The notes beneath the pieces are model-generated. The model was not told the origin of the DNA, did no database searches, and saw only the letters and a list, made by a program, of their open reading frames with translations. A stretch of 64,000 bases of DNA from Nitrospirota bacterium (GTDB taxonomy: Bacteria > Nitrospirota > UBA9217), in the NCBI GenBank assembly GCA_020052615.1, contig JAGVOT010000070.1, positions 1 to 64,000 of the forward strand. Reading direction: 5' to 3'. The translations under genes were made by a program, and so were the position numbers. Every line of letters begins with the position of its first letter. The first letter of the stretch is position 1. Positions 51,292-61,088 of the stretch are shown piece by piece.

Positions 51292-52952
51292 GGACACGGG
51301 CCGGCCGGCATCGTCTTAACGCACTTACGGCGTTCCTGTTGATGTGCTGCACCGCGGGAATGCCGGCGCAGGCCGCCCAGCCGGCATCCGCACCTTCTCC
51401 GGCGCTCCACGAATATGCCAATGTCATTCTTGTTTCCCTTCAGTGCCTGCGGCCGGATCATCTCGGGACCTACGGCTACCAGCGGGATGTGAGCAGGAAC
51501 ATCGACGCCTTAGCGCGGCGGTCGGTGGTCTTCGAGAACGCCATCGCCCAGGCCAGCCTGACGCCGGTAGCGCAGATGAGCATCCTTACGTCGCAGTACG
51601 CACGGATCCACGGCATGGTTTCCTTCGAGGTCGCCAAGGACCAGGTGACCCCGCGCAGTCTCCCCGAGATCCTGAAGTTCTATGGGTACACCAACACGGC
51701 CGTTATCAGTTCGCCCGAGTTCTTCGTGCGGTTCAACAGCGCCACGGGGACGACGATCAACACCGGCGACGTCTATTCGAGATCCTTCGACGAGGTCGTA
51801 AACACGCGGCGCGGCCTCGGGCCCCGGAATATCCGCAAGATCCCCGACGAGTCCCTGGAGTGGATCCGGGCGAACAAGGATGGGAAGTTCTTCCTCTGGA
51901 TCGCCAGCGGTTTGCTGCACATGCCCTACGGTGCTGCAGTGCCCGAGCAGCACCGGGCACGGTTCGATCCGCCCGGCTACACGCCTTTCTGGAAACGGCT
52001 GCCGCAGCTTCCCCGGGAGGTCGCATCGAATCCGGACCCTGCCTATAATGTGCTGTCGCGGGTCTACCGGAACGAGTTCTTCTGGGAGTTCGCGCCGGTC
52101 TATCGTCTCCAGCCCGAGGACATCGCCTATGTGAACGCCCGGTACGACGCCGGTGTGTTCTACACCGACCGCTTCATCGGCGAGCTGGTGAAGCTCCTGG
52201 ACGAGTTGGGGCTCACGGAGAAGACGCTGGTCGTCCTGCACTCGAGCCACGGCGACGATCTGGGCGAACGGGACGGCTTCTTTCACTATGACGTCACCGA
52301 AGGGGTGGTCAGGGATGCGCTGATCGTGCAGTTCCCCGGCAGGGAATTCGGCGGCAGGCGTGTGCCGCAGCAGGTGCAGAGCATCGACATCATGCCGACC
52401 GTGCTCGACTATCTCGGCATTCCTTCGCCCCACGAGGCGCAGGGCGGGAGCCTGATGCCGCTGGTCCGCGGAGAGCGGACCAGCGCGCCGAGCGAGTACG
52501 CGTATATCGACCGTATCCCCTGGTGGGAATACACCCTGAGCAAGTGGTACCTCGAATTTCAGGGCGGCAGGGGCGCGCACTTCGCCGTTTCGGAGCGGCC
52601 GGCGCTGAAGGAATACCAGGCGATGCTGCGCAGGAACTTCGACCCCCTTGGCTATCCGCCGGGTGACATCGCCATCAGGACGAACGAATGGAAGCTCATC
52701 GTTCGCAAGGACCTTGAGATGCTGAACCGCGTATCCTGGTGGAGCTTCATCACCGGGAAGCGGCATGACGTGGCGGAGATCGAGCTGTATGATCTCAAGA
52801 ACGACCCCACGGAGCAGGTGAACGTAGCGGCGAAGCACCCCGAGGTGGTTGCGAAGCTGAAAGAGAAGGTCCTGGCCTGGGACCGGTCCGTGGAAAAGCG
52901 AAAGGCACGCTATGAGAAAAACGATACTCGATTCATCATTCCCTATCCCTGA
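51288..52952 (+). CDS. Second exported sulfatase-fold protein, divergent active site
   Basis: A 554-residue protein with a signal peptide (to about QAAQP, residue 32), paralogous to its upstream neighbour and overlapping it by 4 bases (ATGA). The usual VLVSLDTLRADHLG motif reads ILVSLQCLRPDHLGTYGY, with Gln at the first metal-binding Asp. The nucleophile region is ASLTPVAQMSILTSQ, again without CXPXR. The second metal motif SSHGDDLGERDG is kept. A loss of one metal ligand suggests altered or no catalysis; it might be a regulatory partner of the first enzyme. Confidence 0.85.
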   Translation: MRTRAGRHRLNALTAFLLMCCTAGMPAQAAQPASAPSPALHEYANVILVSLQCLRPDHLGTYGYQRDVSRNIDALARRSVVFENAIAQASLTPVAQMSILTSQYARIHGMVSFEVAKDQVTPRSLPEILKFYGYTNTAVISSPEFFVRFNSATGTTINTGDVYSRSFDEVVNTRRGLGPRNIRKIPDESLEWIRANKDGKFFLWIASGLLHMPYGAAVPEQHRARFDPPGYTPFWKRLPQLPREVASNPDPAYNVLSRVYRNEFFWEFAPVYRLQPEDIAYVNARYDAGVFYTDRFIGELVKLLDELGLTEKTLVVLHSSHGDDLGERDGFFHYDVTEGVVRDALIVQFPGREFGGRRVPQQVQSIDIMPTVLDYLGIPSPHEAQGGSLMPLVRGERTSAPSEYAYIDRIPWWEYTLSKWYLEFQGGRGAHFAVSERPALKEYQAMLRRNFDPLGYPPGDIAIRTNEWKLIVRKDLEMLNRVSWWSFITGKRHDVAEIELYDLKNDPTEQVNVAAKHPEVVAKLKEKVLAWDRSVEKRKARYEKNDTRFIIPYP

Positions 52953-53030
52953 TTTACGCAGCGGCAGCCTCGGGACGCAGTTCCGGCCGCGATCGGTCCA
53001 TGCGCCAGAAACGGCGAGGTGCACTCCCCA

Positions 53031-53714
53031 ATGAAGGTATCAGTCGTCATCCCCGCCTATAACGAGAAGGCGACGATCAGGCAGATTCTTGAGCGTGTCC
53101 TGGACGTTGACATCGACAAAGAGGTGATCCTGGTGGACGACGGGTCCACTGACGGTACGCGGGAGATCGTGGAGGACATGGCGAGCGACAGGGTCCGCAT
53201 TTACCTCCACGACCGCAACAGGGGAAAGGGAGCGGCCCTGAGGACCGGCTTTCAGCATGCGACCGGGGACATCGTGATCGTCCAGGACGCCGACATGGAG
53301 TATGACCCGGACGAATACGCAAAACTGATCAAACCGATACTTGAAGGCAAGGCAGATGTCGTATACGGATCCCGCTTTGTCAGCGGAGAATACCGGAGGG
53401 TGCTGTTTTTTTGGCATATGCTGGGCAATAAGTTCCTTACGTTGTTGTCGAACCTGTTGACGAACCTGAATCTTACTGATATGTATACCTGTTATAAAGT
53501 CTTCAGACGGCCTTTACTGGAGAAGATCGCTATCGAGGAAGATCGTTTCGGTTTTGATCCCGAGATCACCGCCAAGTTCGCCCACTTGAAAGTGCGAATG
53601 TATGAGGTCGGCATTTCCTATTCGGGAAGGACCTATAAGGAAGGCAAGAAGATCGGTTGGAAGGACGGCTTCTCCGCACTGTGGTGCATTCTCAAGTACA
53701 ACCTTGCGCATTGA
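53031..53714 (+). CDS. GT2 family glycosyltransferase (polyprenyl-phosphate sugar synthase-like)
   Basis: A 227-residue enzyme with a GT-A fold. [15 protein letters not shown], the nucleotide-binding [13 protein letters not shown], the metal motif [13 protein letters not shown] and [12 protein letters not shown] match dolichyl/undecaprenyl-phosphate mannose or glucose synthases. It lacks C-terminal membrane helices, like soluble Dpm1-type enzymes. The ATG at 53031 gives the family N-terminus; a GTG at 53019 is also in frame. It opens the glycan cluster. Confidence 0.9.
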   Translation: MKVSVVIPAYNEKATIRQILERVLDVDIDKEVILVDDGSTDGTREIVEDMASDRVRIYLHDRNRGKGAALRTGFQHATGDIVIVQDADMEYDPDEYAKLIKPILEGKADVVYGSRFVSGEYRRVLFFWHMLGNKFLTLLSNLLTNLNLTDMYTCYKVFRRPLLEKIAIEEDRFGFDPEITAKFAHLKVRMYEVGISYSGRTYKEGKKIGWKDGFSALWCILKYNLAH

Positions 53715-53809
53715 AGGCGCATACCTCAATAGAGGAGCGATCGGAACGCCTCGGTCATTACCTGGTTCCCTGAAATAGCAGATTAACGGCCCCGGGGAAA
53801 AGCAACCAT

Positions 53810-54865
53810 ATGAAAAAAATGCTTATTACCGGCTCATCCGGCCTGGTTGGCTCAGAGGTCGCTGCCTTCTTCCATAGATTTGGTTTTGCCGTTCATGGGA
53901 TCGACAGCAATCAGAGGGCTGTGTTCTTCGGTCCGACAGGCGACACCCGCTGGAACCAGCGGCGACTTGTGGAGACATTGCCGAATTTCAGGCACCATGA
54001 ACTGGACATTCGTGACCGGCAGGGGTTGCTTGATCTCGTCAGAGAACTCAAACCCTCGGGGATCGTCCATGCCGCGGCCCAGCCTTCCCATGATCGCGCC
54101 GCCGCAATCCCTTTTGATGACTTTGATACAAATGCCGTGGGAACACTGAATCTTCTGGAGGCTGCCCATCAGGCCTGTCCTGAAGCGCCTTTCATATTTA
54201 TGTCCACGAATAAGGTCTACGGCGACTTGCCCAACAGTATCCCGCTTGTGGAGATGGAAACCCGTTGGGACTATGCCGACCCCGCCTTTTTCAACGGTAT
54301 TCCTGAGACTTTTTCGATAGATCAAAGCAAGCATTCCCTGTTCGGGGCCTCGAAGGCCGCCGCTGATATCCTGGTGCAGGAGTACGGCCGGTATTTCAAT
54401 ATGCCCACCTGCTGTCTCCGTGGCGGTTGTCTCACCGGCCCGAACCATTCGGGAGTAGAACTTCATGGCTTTCTGAGCTATCTCGTCAAGTGCAACGTGG
54501 AAGGCCGGGAATACACCATATTCGGATACAAGGGAAAGCAGGTTCGGGACAATATTCACGCAGAGGATGTTGCCCGCTTCATCTTCGCGTTCTATCATGC
54601 GCCCCGCTCCGGCGAGGTCTACAACCTGGGCGGAGGCAAGGCCAATTCGTGCTCGATCCTCGAGGCGTTCTCGCTAGTGCAGGATCTGACCGGCAATCGT
54701 CAGCTCTATCGCTACAACGACGAGAACCGGATCGGAGACCATATCTGCTATTACAGCGATCTGACAAAAATGAAGGCCCACTACCCGCAGTGGAGCATTT
54801 CCCGGCCACTCCGGGAAATACTGACGGAGATCGTCGAGTCCTGGAAAGAGCGTCTGCCACTATGA
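53810..54865 (+). CDS. NAD-dependent epimerase/dehydratase (CDP-paratose-2-epimerase-like)
   Basis: A 351-residue extended short-chain dehydrogenase acting on a nucleotide sugar. The Rossmann loop is [12 protein letters not shown], the Ser motif MSTNKVYGD, and the C-terminal part has [14 protein letters not shown]. At the YxxxK position the sequence reads [12 protein letters not shown], so the catalytic tyrosine is Phe. I recall this SLFGASK form in a CDP-paratose-2-epimerase-like subfamily but cannot check it. The stop overlaps the next epimerase gene, so the two are coupled and may work in sequence. Confidence 0.88.
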   Translation: MKKMLITGSSGLVGSEVAAFFHRFGFAVHGIDSNQRAVFFGPTGDTRWNQRRLVETLPNFRHHELDIRDRQGLLDLVRELKPSGIVHAAAQPSHDRAAAIPFDDFDTNAVGTLNLLEAAHQACPEAPFIFMSTNKVYGDLPNSIPLVEMETRWDYADPAFFNGIPETFSIDQSKHSLFGASKAAADILVQEYGRYFNMPTCCLRGGCLTGPNHSGVELHGFLSYLVKCNVEGREYTIFGYKGKQVRDNIHAEDVARFIFAFYHAPRSGEVYNLGGGKANSCSILEAFSLVQDLTGNRQLYRYNDENRIGDHICYYSDLTKMKAHYPQWSISRPLREILTEIVESWKERLPL

Positions 54866-55935
54866 AAATACTTATAACCGGCATCTGCGGTTTTACCGGG
54901 AGCACGCTGGCCCGGGCATTGCTGGAGGCGGAGTCCGGGATCACGGTCTACGGAATTGATAACTTCGCCCGTCCGGGAAGCGAGCAGAACAGGGGCCCGC
55001 TCCGGGACCTCGGCATCACGGTCTTCCACGGCGACATCCGGGCAGCGGCAGACCTCGACAAACTCCCTGCAGTCGATTGGGTCATCGATGCGGCCGCGAA
55101 TCCCAGCGTTCTGGCCGGGATCGACGGCAGGACCACGAGCCGCGATCTGGTCGACACCAACCTCTTGGGAACGATAAACGTTCTGGAGTACTGCAAGAGA
55201 CATCAGGCCGGATTCATCCTGCTCAGCACCAGCCGGGTTTACTCGATAGCGGCACTGACAGAGATCGCAGTAACGACGGAAGCAGAGTGCTTTCGGCTGG
55301 AGACGGGACAGAAACTTCCCCCGGGCGTCACCGAACGAGGCCTGAATGAAAGCTTCAGCACACTCCCGCCTCTCTCGCTGTATGGCTGCACCAAACTTGC
55401 TTCGGAGCTGCTCGCCCTGGAATACGGCGAAACCTTCAATTTTCCCGTCTGGATCGACCGCTGCGGGGTCCTGGCGGGCGCAGGCCAGTTTGGCAGGCCC
55501 GATCAGGGGATCTTCGCTTACTGGATCAATTCCTGGATCAGGAGGCGACCGCTGAAATATCTCGGTTTCGGCGGGAAGGGCTTCCAGGTGCGCGACTGCC
55601 TCCATCCCCGCGACCTGGTCCCTCTCATCAGAAAGCAGGTCGCTTCGCCGGCAGTCTCCGGCTCCGTTCGCACGATCAACCTGGGCGGAGGGAAGGACCG
55701 TGCCATTTCTCTCGCAGGGCTGAGCGGCTGGTGCCGGGATCGGTTTGGCGATCATACGGTGTCCGGTGATCCTGCACTGCGCCGGTTCGATATTCCCTGG
55801 TTGATCATGGATTCCTCACTCGCGGAATCGACCTGGAACTGGCGGCCCGAGACCACGCTCCCGGCAATTCTCGAGGAGATCGCTCGGCACGCGGAGCTGC
55901 ATCCGCGCTGGCTTGAACTTTCAGGAGTCCCATGA
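54862..55935 (+). CDS. Second NAD-dependent epimerase/dehydratase
   Basis: A 357-residue extended SDR. It has the Rossmann loop [17 protein letters not shown], the LSTSRVYS motif, and an intact YxxxK in [13 protein letters not shown]. Later segments GGVLAGAG-like ([16 protein letters not shown]) and [14 protein letters not shown] fit nucleotide-sugar epimerases related to CDP-paratose 2-epimerase. It starts inside the stop of the upstream epimerase and ends in an ATGA overlap with a GT2 gene. Tandem copies, one with Phe and one with Tyr, suggest they make a heteromer or two steps of a pathway. Confidence 0.88.
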   Translation: MKILITGICGFTGSTLARALLEAESGITVYGIDNFARPGSEQNRGPLRDLGITVFHGDIRAAADLDKLPAVDWVIDAAANPSVLAGIDGRTTSRDLVDTNLLGTINVLEYCKRHQAGFILLSTSRVYSIAALTEIAVTTEAECFRLETGQKLPPGVTERGLNESFSTLPPLSLYGCTKLASELLALEYGETFNFPVWIDRCGVLAGAGQFGRPDQGIFAYWINSWIRRRPLKYLGFGGKGFQVRDCLHPRDLVPLIRKQVASPAVSGSVRTINLGGGKDRAISLAGLSGWCRDRFGDHTVSGDPALRRFDIPWLIMDSSLAESTWNWRPETTLPAILEEIARHAELHPRWLELSGVP

Positions 55936-56693
55936 GCGCGCCCATCGAACGAGAGCCGTTGAAACTGCTGTCCGTTGTCATGCCTGCCCGGGACGAAGAG
56001 GGATGCGTCGGCGCCACGGTGGAAAAGCTCTCCCGTGAACTGCGCCTGCACCGCATTCCGCACGAGATCGTCGTTGTCGACGACGGCAGCAGGGACCGGA
56101 CCTGGCCGCTGCTGCAGGATCTTAGCGAGCGCGTACCGGAACTGAGGCCGGTGCAGAATGCCGGCGAGCACGGATTCGGCAGGGCCGTCGTGGCAGGACT
56201 CGACCGGATCAACGGGGACGCCGTGGTCTTCGTGATGGCCGACGGGTCCGACGACCGCGGCGACGTGGTCCGGTACTGGCTGGAGCTGAACAAGGGTTTT
56301 GATTGTGTCTTCGGCAGCAGGTTCGTAAAGGGCGGCCGCACCATCGATTATCCTTTCTTCAAGCTCGTCCTGAACCGTCTGGCAAACACCTTCATTCGTC
56401 TCCTGTTCCGCATCAAGCTGAACGACACGACCAACGCCTTCAAGGCCTATCGCCGCGAAGTCATTGATGGGTGCCGTCCCCTGATCGCGCCGCATTTCAA
56501 CCTGACCGTGGAGCTGCCGCTCAAGGCCATAGTCCGGGGGTTCACCTGGACGGTAGTGCCGATAACGTGGCGGAACCGGCGGTCCGGCGAGACGAAGCTC
56601 AAGATCAAGGAGATGGGAAGCCGGTACCTGTTCATCTGCCTCTATGTCTGGTTCGAAAAATATTTTTCCTGCGGAGATTACCGGAAGAAATGA
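55932..56693 (+). CDS. GT2 family glycosyltransferase (Dpm1-like)
   Basis: A 253-residue enzyme: LSVVMPARDEEGCVGATVEK, the nucleotide-binding EIVVVDDGSRDRT, FVMADGSDD at the metal site, and FGSRFVKGGRTIDYP, then NDTTNAFKAYRREV. The sequence suits polyprenyl-phosphate mannosyl- or glucosyltransferases. It overlaps the preceding epimerase gene by 4 bases, so the nucleotide sugar made there may be its donor. Polyprenyl-P-sugars made here could feed the GT-C-like proteins downstream. Confidence 0.9.
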   Translation: MSAPIEREPLKLLSVVMPARDEEGCVGATVEKLSRELRLHRIPHEIVVVDDGSRDRTWPLLQDLSERVPELRPVQNAGEHGFGRAVVAGLDRINGDAVVFVMADGSDDRGDVVRYWLELNKGFDCVFGSRFVKGGRTIDYPFFKLVLNRLANTFIRLLFRIKLNDTTNAFKAYRREVIDGCRPLIAPHFNLTVELPLKAIVRGFTWTVVPITWRNRRSGETKLKIKEMGSRYLFICLYVWFEKYFSCGDYRKK

Positions 56694-56759
56694 CGCCCTT
56701 GGGCCTGAATCCCGATGCAGCAAAGGCGGGTTGCGGCATGCCTCGCCAGGCGCAAAGCC

Positions 56760-58250
56760 ATGAGCTCTGAGCGTCGGCGCATACCCTTCAGTAAGTGGAC
56801 CTCCCGCTTCCTCTGGGCCGCGGTCATCGTTTTCCTCGCCCTGTACGCGTTGTTCTTCCTGAAGTTCTCCGTTTCCCTCATTGCCTATCCCTTTGACTGG
56901 GAAGAGACCGATGGGCAAGTCCTTATCACTTCCCGCCTGATCGCTCAGGGGCGTTCGATCTATGAAGATCCTCTCCAATTCCCCATGTTCACGTACATCT
57001 ATCCCCCCCTTTACCCGGGACTCGTAGCCTTTCTGATGCGGTTCTTCGGGGAGGGGCTCGCGGTCGCGCGCGCGGTATCGCTCCTATCAACGATCGGCAT
57101 CGTTTTCATGATATACCGTATCGTCCGGAAAAGCGGCTCCTCAGCCCTGATCGCTTCAGTATCGGCGCTCCTGTTGTTCGCGTTTCCTCTGGGAACCGAG
57201 TGGCTCACCTCTACGAGAACGGACGCCTTGTTCTGCCTCCTCCTGCTTGCCGGTTTTTCCATGCTGCCCTGGGCGGCAGACCGGGAAAGCAGCAGGCTCC
57301 GGCTGCTGGCTCCCGCGGCCGTGCTTCTGCTCGCCATGCTCACCAAACAACACGGCATCTCGGCGGCGGTTGTCGCCGCTCTTGTAGTCGGGGCGGTCAG
57401 CGTGCCGCGGGGGCTGATCTTTTCCAGCGTCTTCGGCTTGGGATCCCTGCTCGTATTCCAGATTCTCCAGGAATGGTCTTCCGGGTGGTTTTACAAGGAC
57501 GTCATCGGTCATGCCGCACATCTTGCCTTGACGCTTCCCATTGATGCGGGCCGTCTTCGGGAATACAGCGCCGAATTCCTGACCGCCTACGGTGCGCCCA
57601 TCGCGGTCATAGCGGCAGCCGCGGTCAAGTTCCGGCTTCGCCGGGAGCATTTGGCATGGTATCTGTTGTTCGTGCTCGCGGCATCATGGGGGATGCAGAC
57701 AGGACGGAACGGCTTCGCTCATAACCATTTCATCCCTTCGGCGGCAGCGACCTGCATCCTGTTCGGAATATCACTCGAGACCTGGCGGCATTGGCTCAGA
57801 ACGTCCTTCCCCGGAAGGGTTCATCAGATCAGCGCCCTGGTTGCTGCAGGCCTGCTGGTGGCGCTGCTCTTTCCACGTAACCAGTTGATAACGCTGACGC
57901 CGCCGTCCGGAGACGATGCTCGGGTGTGGTCGGAAACGGTCGATTTCATGCGCGATTCCCCCGGTGCGGTGCTTGCGGACTATGTTCCGGCAGCTGCCGC
58001 AGTCTCGGGAAAATGGGAATACGCAACGGATTCGGTCAACCTGATGTTCTCCGGTCTGGACGACTCTTCCCGGATCGTGCCCCTGCTTGAAGAAAGGCGG
58101 TTTTCAGCGATCGTACTGTACGAACATACGTTCTTCTCGCAAGAGATCAAGAACACTATCCTGAACCGCTACCGTCTGGTAAGAAGGCTTCCTGTGCACA
58201 CTGCAGAGTTCGACATGGAACGATCTCTACTGTGGTTCGTTCCTAAGTGA
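56760..58250 (+). CDS. Multi-helix membrane glycosyltransferase (GT-C/GT39-like)
   Basis: A 496-residue integral membrane protein with about nine to eleven helices, an early loop with WEETDGQVLITSRLIAQGRS and Tyr/Pro-rich YIYPPLYPGL, the layout of polyprenyl-phosphate-sugar-dependent GT-C enzymes with an acidic first loop. No exact family is assigned. The C-terminal soluble part (about 395-496) would be periplasmic. ATG 56760 gives a natural start; ATG 56715 is in frame upstream. It probably uses lipid-linked sugar from the neighbouring GT2 enzymes. Confidence 0.8.
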   Translation: MSSERRRIPFSKWTSRFLWAAVIVFLALYALFFLKFSVSLIAYPFDWEETDGQVLITSRLIAQGRSIYEDPLQFPMFTYIYPPLYPGLVAFLMRFFGEGLAVARAVSLLSTIGIVFMIYRIVRKSGSSALIASVSALLLFAFPLGTEWLTSTRTDALFCLLLLAGFSMLPWAADRESSRLRLLAPAAVLLLAMLTKQHGISAAVVAALVVGAVSVPRGLIFSSVFGLGSLLVFQILQEWSSGWFYKDVIGHAAHLALTLPIDAGRLREYSAEFLTAYGAPIAVIAAAAVKFRLRREHLAWYLLFVLAASWGMQTGRNGFAHNHFIPSAAATCILFGISLETWRHWLRTSFPGRVHQISALVAAGLLVALLFPRNQLITLTPPSGDDARVWSETVDFMRDSPGAVLADYVPAAAAVSGKWEYATDSVNLMFSGLDDSSRIVPLLEERRFSAIVLYEHTFFSQEIKNTILNRYRLVRRLPVHTAEFDMERSLLWFVPK

Positions 58251-58382
58251 ACACGCCAGTGCCTTCAAAGTATGTATTGACAGCCAAAATCCGGTAGCTT
58301 ATGATTCACGAAGCCTAACGTACTAATAACTCAGGATTTTACGCTAAATATGGGGGACAATGCGGTCGCGGCGCGGGAGAAC

Positions 58383-59267
58383 ATGAAAAAATACCTGCTC
58401 ATGTACAGTAGGGCGCTGCGGGTCCATCAGCACGTAAAGAATCTGCTCGTCTTCGTTCCCGTGGTGACGGCGCAGCGGTTCACGGACCCCGCCGTACTGC
58501 TCCAGGCGTCCATTGCTTTTCTCGCCTTCAGTCTTTGCACCTCGAGCGGATATCTCCTGAACGATTATCTGGACCTGCGAAACGACCGCCTGCATCCCAC
58601 GAAAAAGACGCGGCCCCTGGCATCGGGCGAATTGCCGCTCCTGCACATGCTGGTGCTGGTTCCCCTGCTGTTCCTGCTGGCGCTCGCGACCGCCATGCTC
58701 CTCCCCGGGGCGTTCCTCGCCACGCTGCTGCTCTACTATTGTCTGACGTTCTGCTATTCGCTCTGGCTGAAGCGTCTCATGGTCCTCGATGTCATGATCC
58801 TGGCTTTCTTATATTCCGCCCGGATCGTCGCGGGCCTGGCTGCAACAACGATCGCCTTCTCGTTCTGGCTGCTGGCATTCTCCTTCTTCCTGTTCCTGAG
58901 CCTGGCCTTCGTCAAACGGTACACGGAGCTTGCGTGGGCACGGGACGAGCGGCACGGCGCCATCGTCCAGGGGCGGGGGTATGAGGTCGGCGATATACCG
59001 CTTGTCGCATCGCTGGGAGGGGCGAGCGGATATCTCGCCGTTCTGGTCTTGGCATTCTATCTGAACAGCCAGGATGTTATGAAACTGTACCGCGACCCGA
59101 AGGTTCTCTGGTTATTATGCCCCATCATGCTTTACTGGATCAGCCGTGTGTGGTTCATAACGCAGCGGGGTGAAATGACGGATGATCCCGTTGTCTTTGC
59201 CCTTGAGGACAAGGTAAGCCTGTTCATGGGGCTCCTGGTCGCCGGCATCATCCTGGCGGCACGATAA
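58383..59267 (+). CDS. UbiA-family prenyltransferase, DPPR-synthase-like
   Basis: A 294-residue membrane protein of about eight helices. The first Asp-rich motif reads NDYLDLRNDRLHPTKKTRP, the NDxxDxxxDRxHPxKxxRP form of 5-phosphoribosyl-1-diphosphate:polyprenyl-phosphate transferases (DPPR synthase, UbiA/Rv3806c type). The second is YSLWLKRLMVLDVMILAF, ending DPVVFALEDKVS. It would make polyprenyl-phosphoryl-5-phosphoribose from PRPP. ATG 58383 has GGGAG 5 bases upstream; ATG 58350 is in frame. The next genes fit later steps of such a pathway. Confidence 0.85.
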   Translation: MKKYLLMYSRALRVHQHVKNLLVFVPVVTAQRFTDPAVLLQASIAFLAFSLCTSSGYLLNDYLDLRNDRLHPTKKTRPLASGELPLLHMLVLVPLLFLLALATAMLLPGAFLATLLLYYCLTFCYSLWLKRLMVLDVMILAFLYSARIVAGLAATTIAFSFWLLAFSFFLFLSLAFVKRYTELAWARDERHGAIVQGRGYEVGDIPLVASLGGASGYLAVLVLAFYLNSQDVMKLYRDPKVLWLLCPIMLYWISRVWFITQRGEMTDDPVVFALEDKVSLFMGLLVAGIILAAR

Positions 59268-59271
59268 ACGA

Positions 59272-59613
59272 ATGCCCTTTTTTTATTCAACCGTCTCCGC
59301 CCTTGTCGATGCGCTCATCCCTGTTCCGGGAGGCCGGGAACAATACCGGGAGACGCGGTGCAAGGTCTTTGATTTCGTCATACGACAATACAGGAGAACG
59401 CCAAATCATCTTCGGCTGGGATTGTTTGCTGCCGCTCTGCTCCTGGGTCTGTGGCCGATCCCGCGGTTCCGTAGCTCTTTTCGCGCACTCTCGGAGGCGC
59501 AGCAACTCGTTATCGTCGATCGATGGCGCAGGGGAGGCCTGCTCATGCGCGCCCTGATCCTGTACTTTGAGACCTTGTCGGTATTCGCATGGTATTCCTA
59601 TCATGAACACTAG
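59272..59613 (+). CDS. Small protein, possible gluconate 2-dehydrogenase subunit 3-like partner of the GMC oxidoreductase
   Basis: A 113-residue protein with one membrane-like helix in the middle (LRLGLFAAALLLGLWPI). Its second half, FRSSFRALSEAQQLVIVDRW, then MRALILYFETLSVFAWYSYHEH, resembles the F-x-x-LS-x-x-x-R-x-x-x-L-x-x-W pattern of gluconate 2-dehydrogenase subunit 3 proteins, which accompany GMC oxidoreductases. It overlaps the GMC gene by 11 bases and follows the UbiA gene by 4. Similarity is weak, so the assignment rests mainly on position. Confidence 0.6.
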   Translation: MPFFYSTVSALVDALIPVPGGREQYRETRCKVFDFVIRQYRRTPNHLRLGLFAAALLLGLWPIPRFRSSFRALSEAQQLVIVDRWRRGGLLMRALILYFETLSVFAWYSYHEH

Positions 59614-61072
59614 ACCGGATATCCTCCAGCCTGACCCGTTGTTCCGCAGTCGTCTGGAGGCGGACATTGTCGTGATCGGCTCCGGGCCCGGGGGAGCGTT
59701 GACAGCCTGTTTGCTCGCCGAAGCAGGGCGGGATGTGTTGCTTGTTGAGGAAGGGCCGTCTTTTCCCCAAACGTCGGCTGCTCCTTTTTCGCTGGATGAA
59801 ATGGAGTCGAAATACCGGAACGGCGGCATCACGTTCGCTGCAGGGCGGCCGAACGTCTCATACGTTGAAGGACGGTGCGTCGGCGGCGGCAGCGAGATAA
59901 ACGCCTGTCTGTACCACAGGGCGCCTGAAGAGGTACTGCATGCATGGACGGAGAGCCATCGCGTCGACGGGCTCGACAGCCGAGGAATGGAGCCTTTCTT
60001 TGAAGCCAATGAGCGGGAACTGGGGGTGACGGACGTTCCGGCCGATCCTTGCCCGGCTGCCCTGAGACTGAGGGAAGGGGCAACGCTGCTTGGGTGGAGA
60101 TCGGTCTCGGTCCCGCATTTTATCAGGAACGGTCCGGGTTCTCCCGGATCCTCTGCGGGACTGCTGCGGCAATCCATGACGGAGACCTTTCTCCCCCGGT
60201 TCACAAGAGCAGGCGGACGAATGCTTGCGCAGACACGGGTCACGAAACTGGTACGAACGTCTTCGGGGGGGGGCTGGCAGGTATCGGCAGCGTTCGCGGA
60301 CGATCGGCGCGTTACGATCAATGCCATGAACGTCTTTCTGGCGGCAGGCGCCGTTCAAACCCCCGCCTTGTTGCGGCAGAGCGGCATAAAACGCAATATC
60401 GGCAACAGCCTCCGCTTGCACCCGACGGTCCGTGTTGTTGCCGAATTTTCGGAAACGGTTTCGGCCGGGAAACGAGTTCCCCGGGAGCAGGTCAAGGAGT
60501 TCTCGCCCTGGTACAGCTTCGGGTGTTCGGTCAGCACACTCCCGCACCTTTCCGCAGCTCTTGTCAATCATCCCGAACAACTCCCGGGACTGGAGGAGAG
60601 GTGGCATCGAATGGCAATCTTCTACGTCATGACAGCCGCCGGGACCGGCGCGGTTCGACGGCCGCGGTTTTTATCAGCGCCTGTTGTCCGATATGATGTC
60701 GGCCATGACGGTCTTCGTCTGCTCTCCGAGGGCCTTAAGCGATTGTGCCGGTTATTGCTTGCTGCCGGAGCGACGGCCTTGTATCCGACGATCGCGGGGG
60801 TACGGGGGATCCGGTCGACAGCCGACATCGAGTCCATCGCCGACCCGCTGCCCGGCGACAGGACCGGCCTGGTGACCCTGCACCTGATGGGAAGTTGCCC
60901 CATGGGAGAGGACCCCTCCGTACGCGCTGTCGATTCCTATGGCCTTGTCCCGGGTGAACGGGGCCTGTTCGTTAATGACGCATCGCTCTTCTGTTCCGCT
61001 GTGGGCGTCAATCCGCAGGGAACCATCATGGCCCTGGCTCGCAGGAATGTGATGCATTTTCTGAATTCGTGA
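59603..61072 (+). CDS. GMC-family FAD oxidoreductase
   Basis: A 489-residue flavoprotein. The FAD-binding loop is DIVVIGSGPGGALTACLLAE; RCVGGGSEINACLYHR is the GMC signature 1 region; HLMGSCPMGEDPSVR and GVNPQGTIMALARR form the C-terminal substrate-site block with the active histidine and asparagine. GMC enzymes oxidise alcohols, including sugar hydroxyls. Beside a DPPR-synthase-like gene and followed by an SDR, it could do the oxidation step of a polyprenyl-phosphoryl-pentose epimerisation, the task DprE1 performs in mycobacteria with another fold. That role is inference. Confidence 0.88.
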   Translation: MNTRPDILQPDPLFRSRLEADIVVIGSGPGGALTACLLAEAGRDVLLVEEGPSFPQTSAAPFSLDEMESKYRNGGITFAAGRPNVSYVEGRCVGGGSEINACLYHRAPEEVLHAWTESHRVDGLDSRGMEPFFEANERELGVTDVPADPCPAALRLREGATLLGWRSVSVPHFIRNGPGSPGSSAGLLRQSMTETFLPRFTRAGGRMLAQTRVTKLVRTSSGGGWQVSAAFADDRRVTINAMNVFLAAGAVQTPALLRQSGIKRNIGNSLRLHPTVRVVAEFSETVSAGKRVPREQVKEFSPWYSFGCSVSTLPHLSAALVNHPEQLPGLEERWHRMAIFYVMTAAGTGAVRRPRFLSAPVVRYDVGHDGLRLLSEGLKRLCRLLLAAGATALYPTIAGVRGIRSTADIESIADPLPGDRTGLVTLHLMGSCPMGEDPSVRAVDSYGLVPGERGLFVNDASLFCSAVGVNPQGTIMALARRNVMHFLNS

Positions 61073-61088
61073 AGGAACAGGGGACCTC

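Noticed and set aside
49762..51297. 511-codon minus-strand frame opposite the first sulfatase-fold gene
   Set aside because: Exact antisense of a strongly supported gene; the translation has no signal peptide or domain and is Val/Arg/His-rich.
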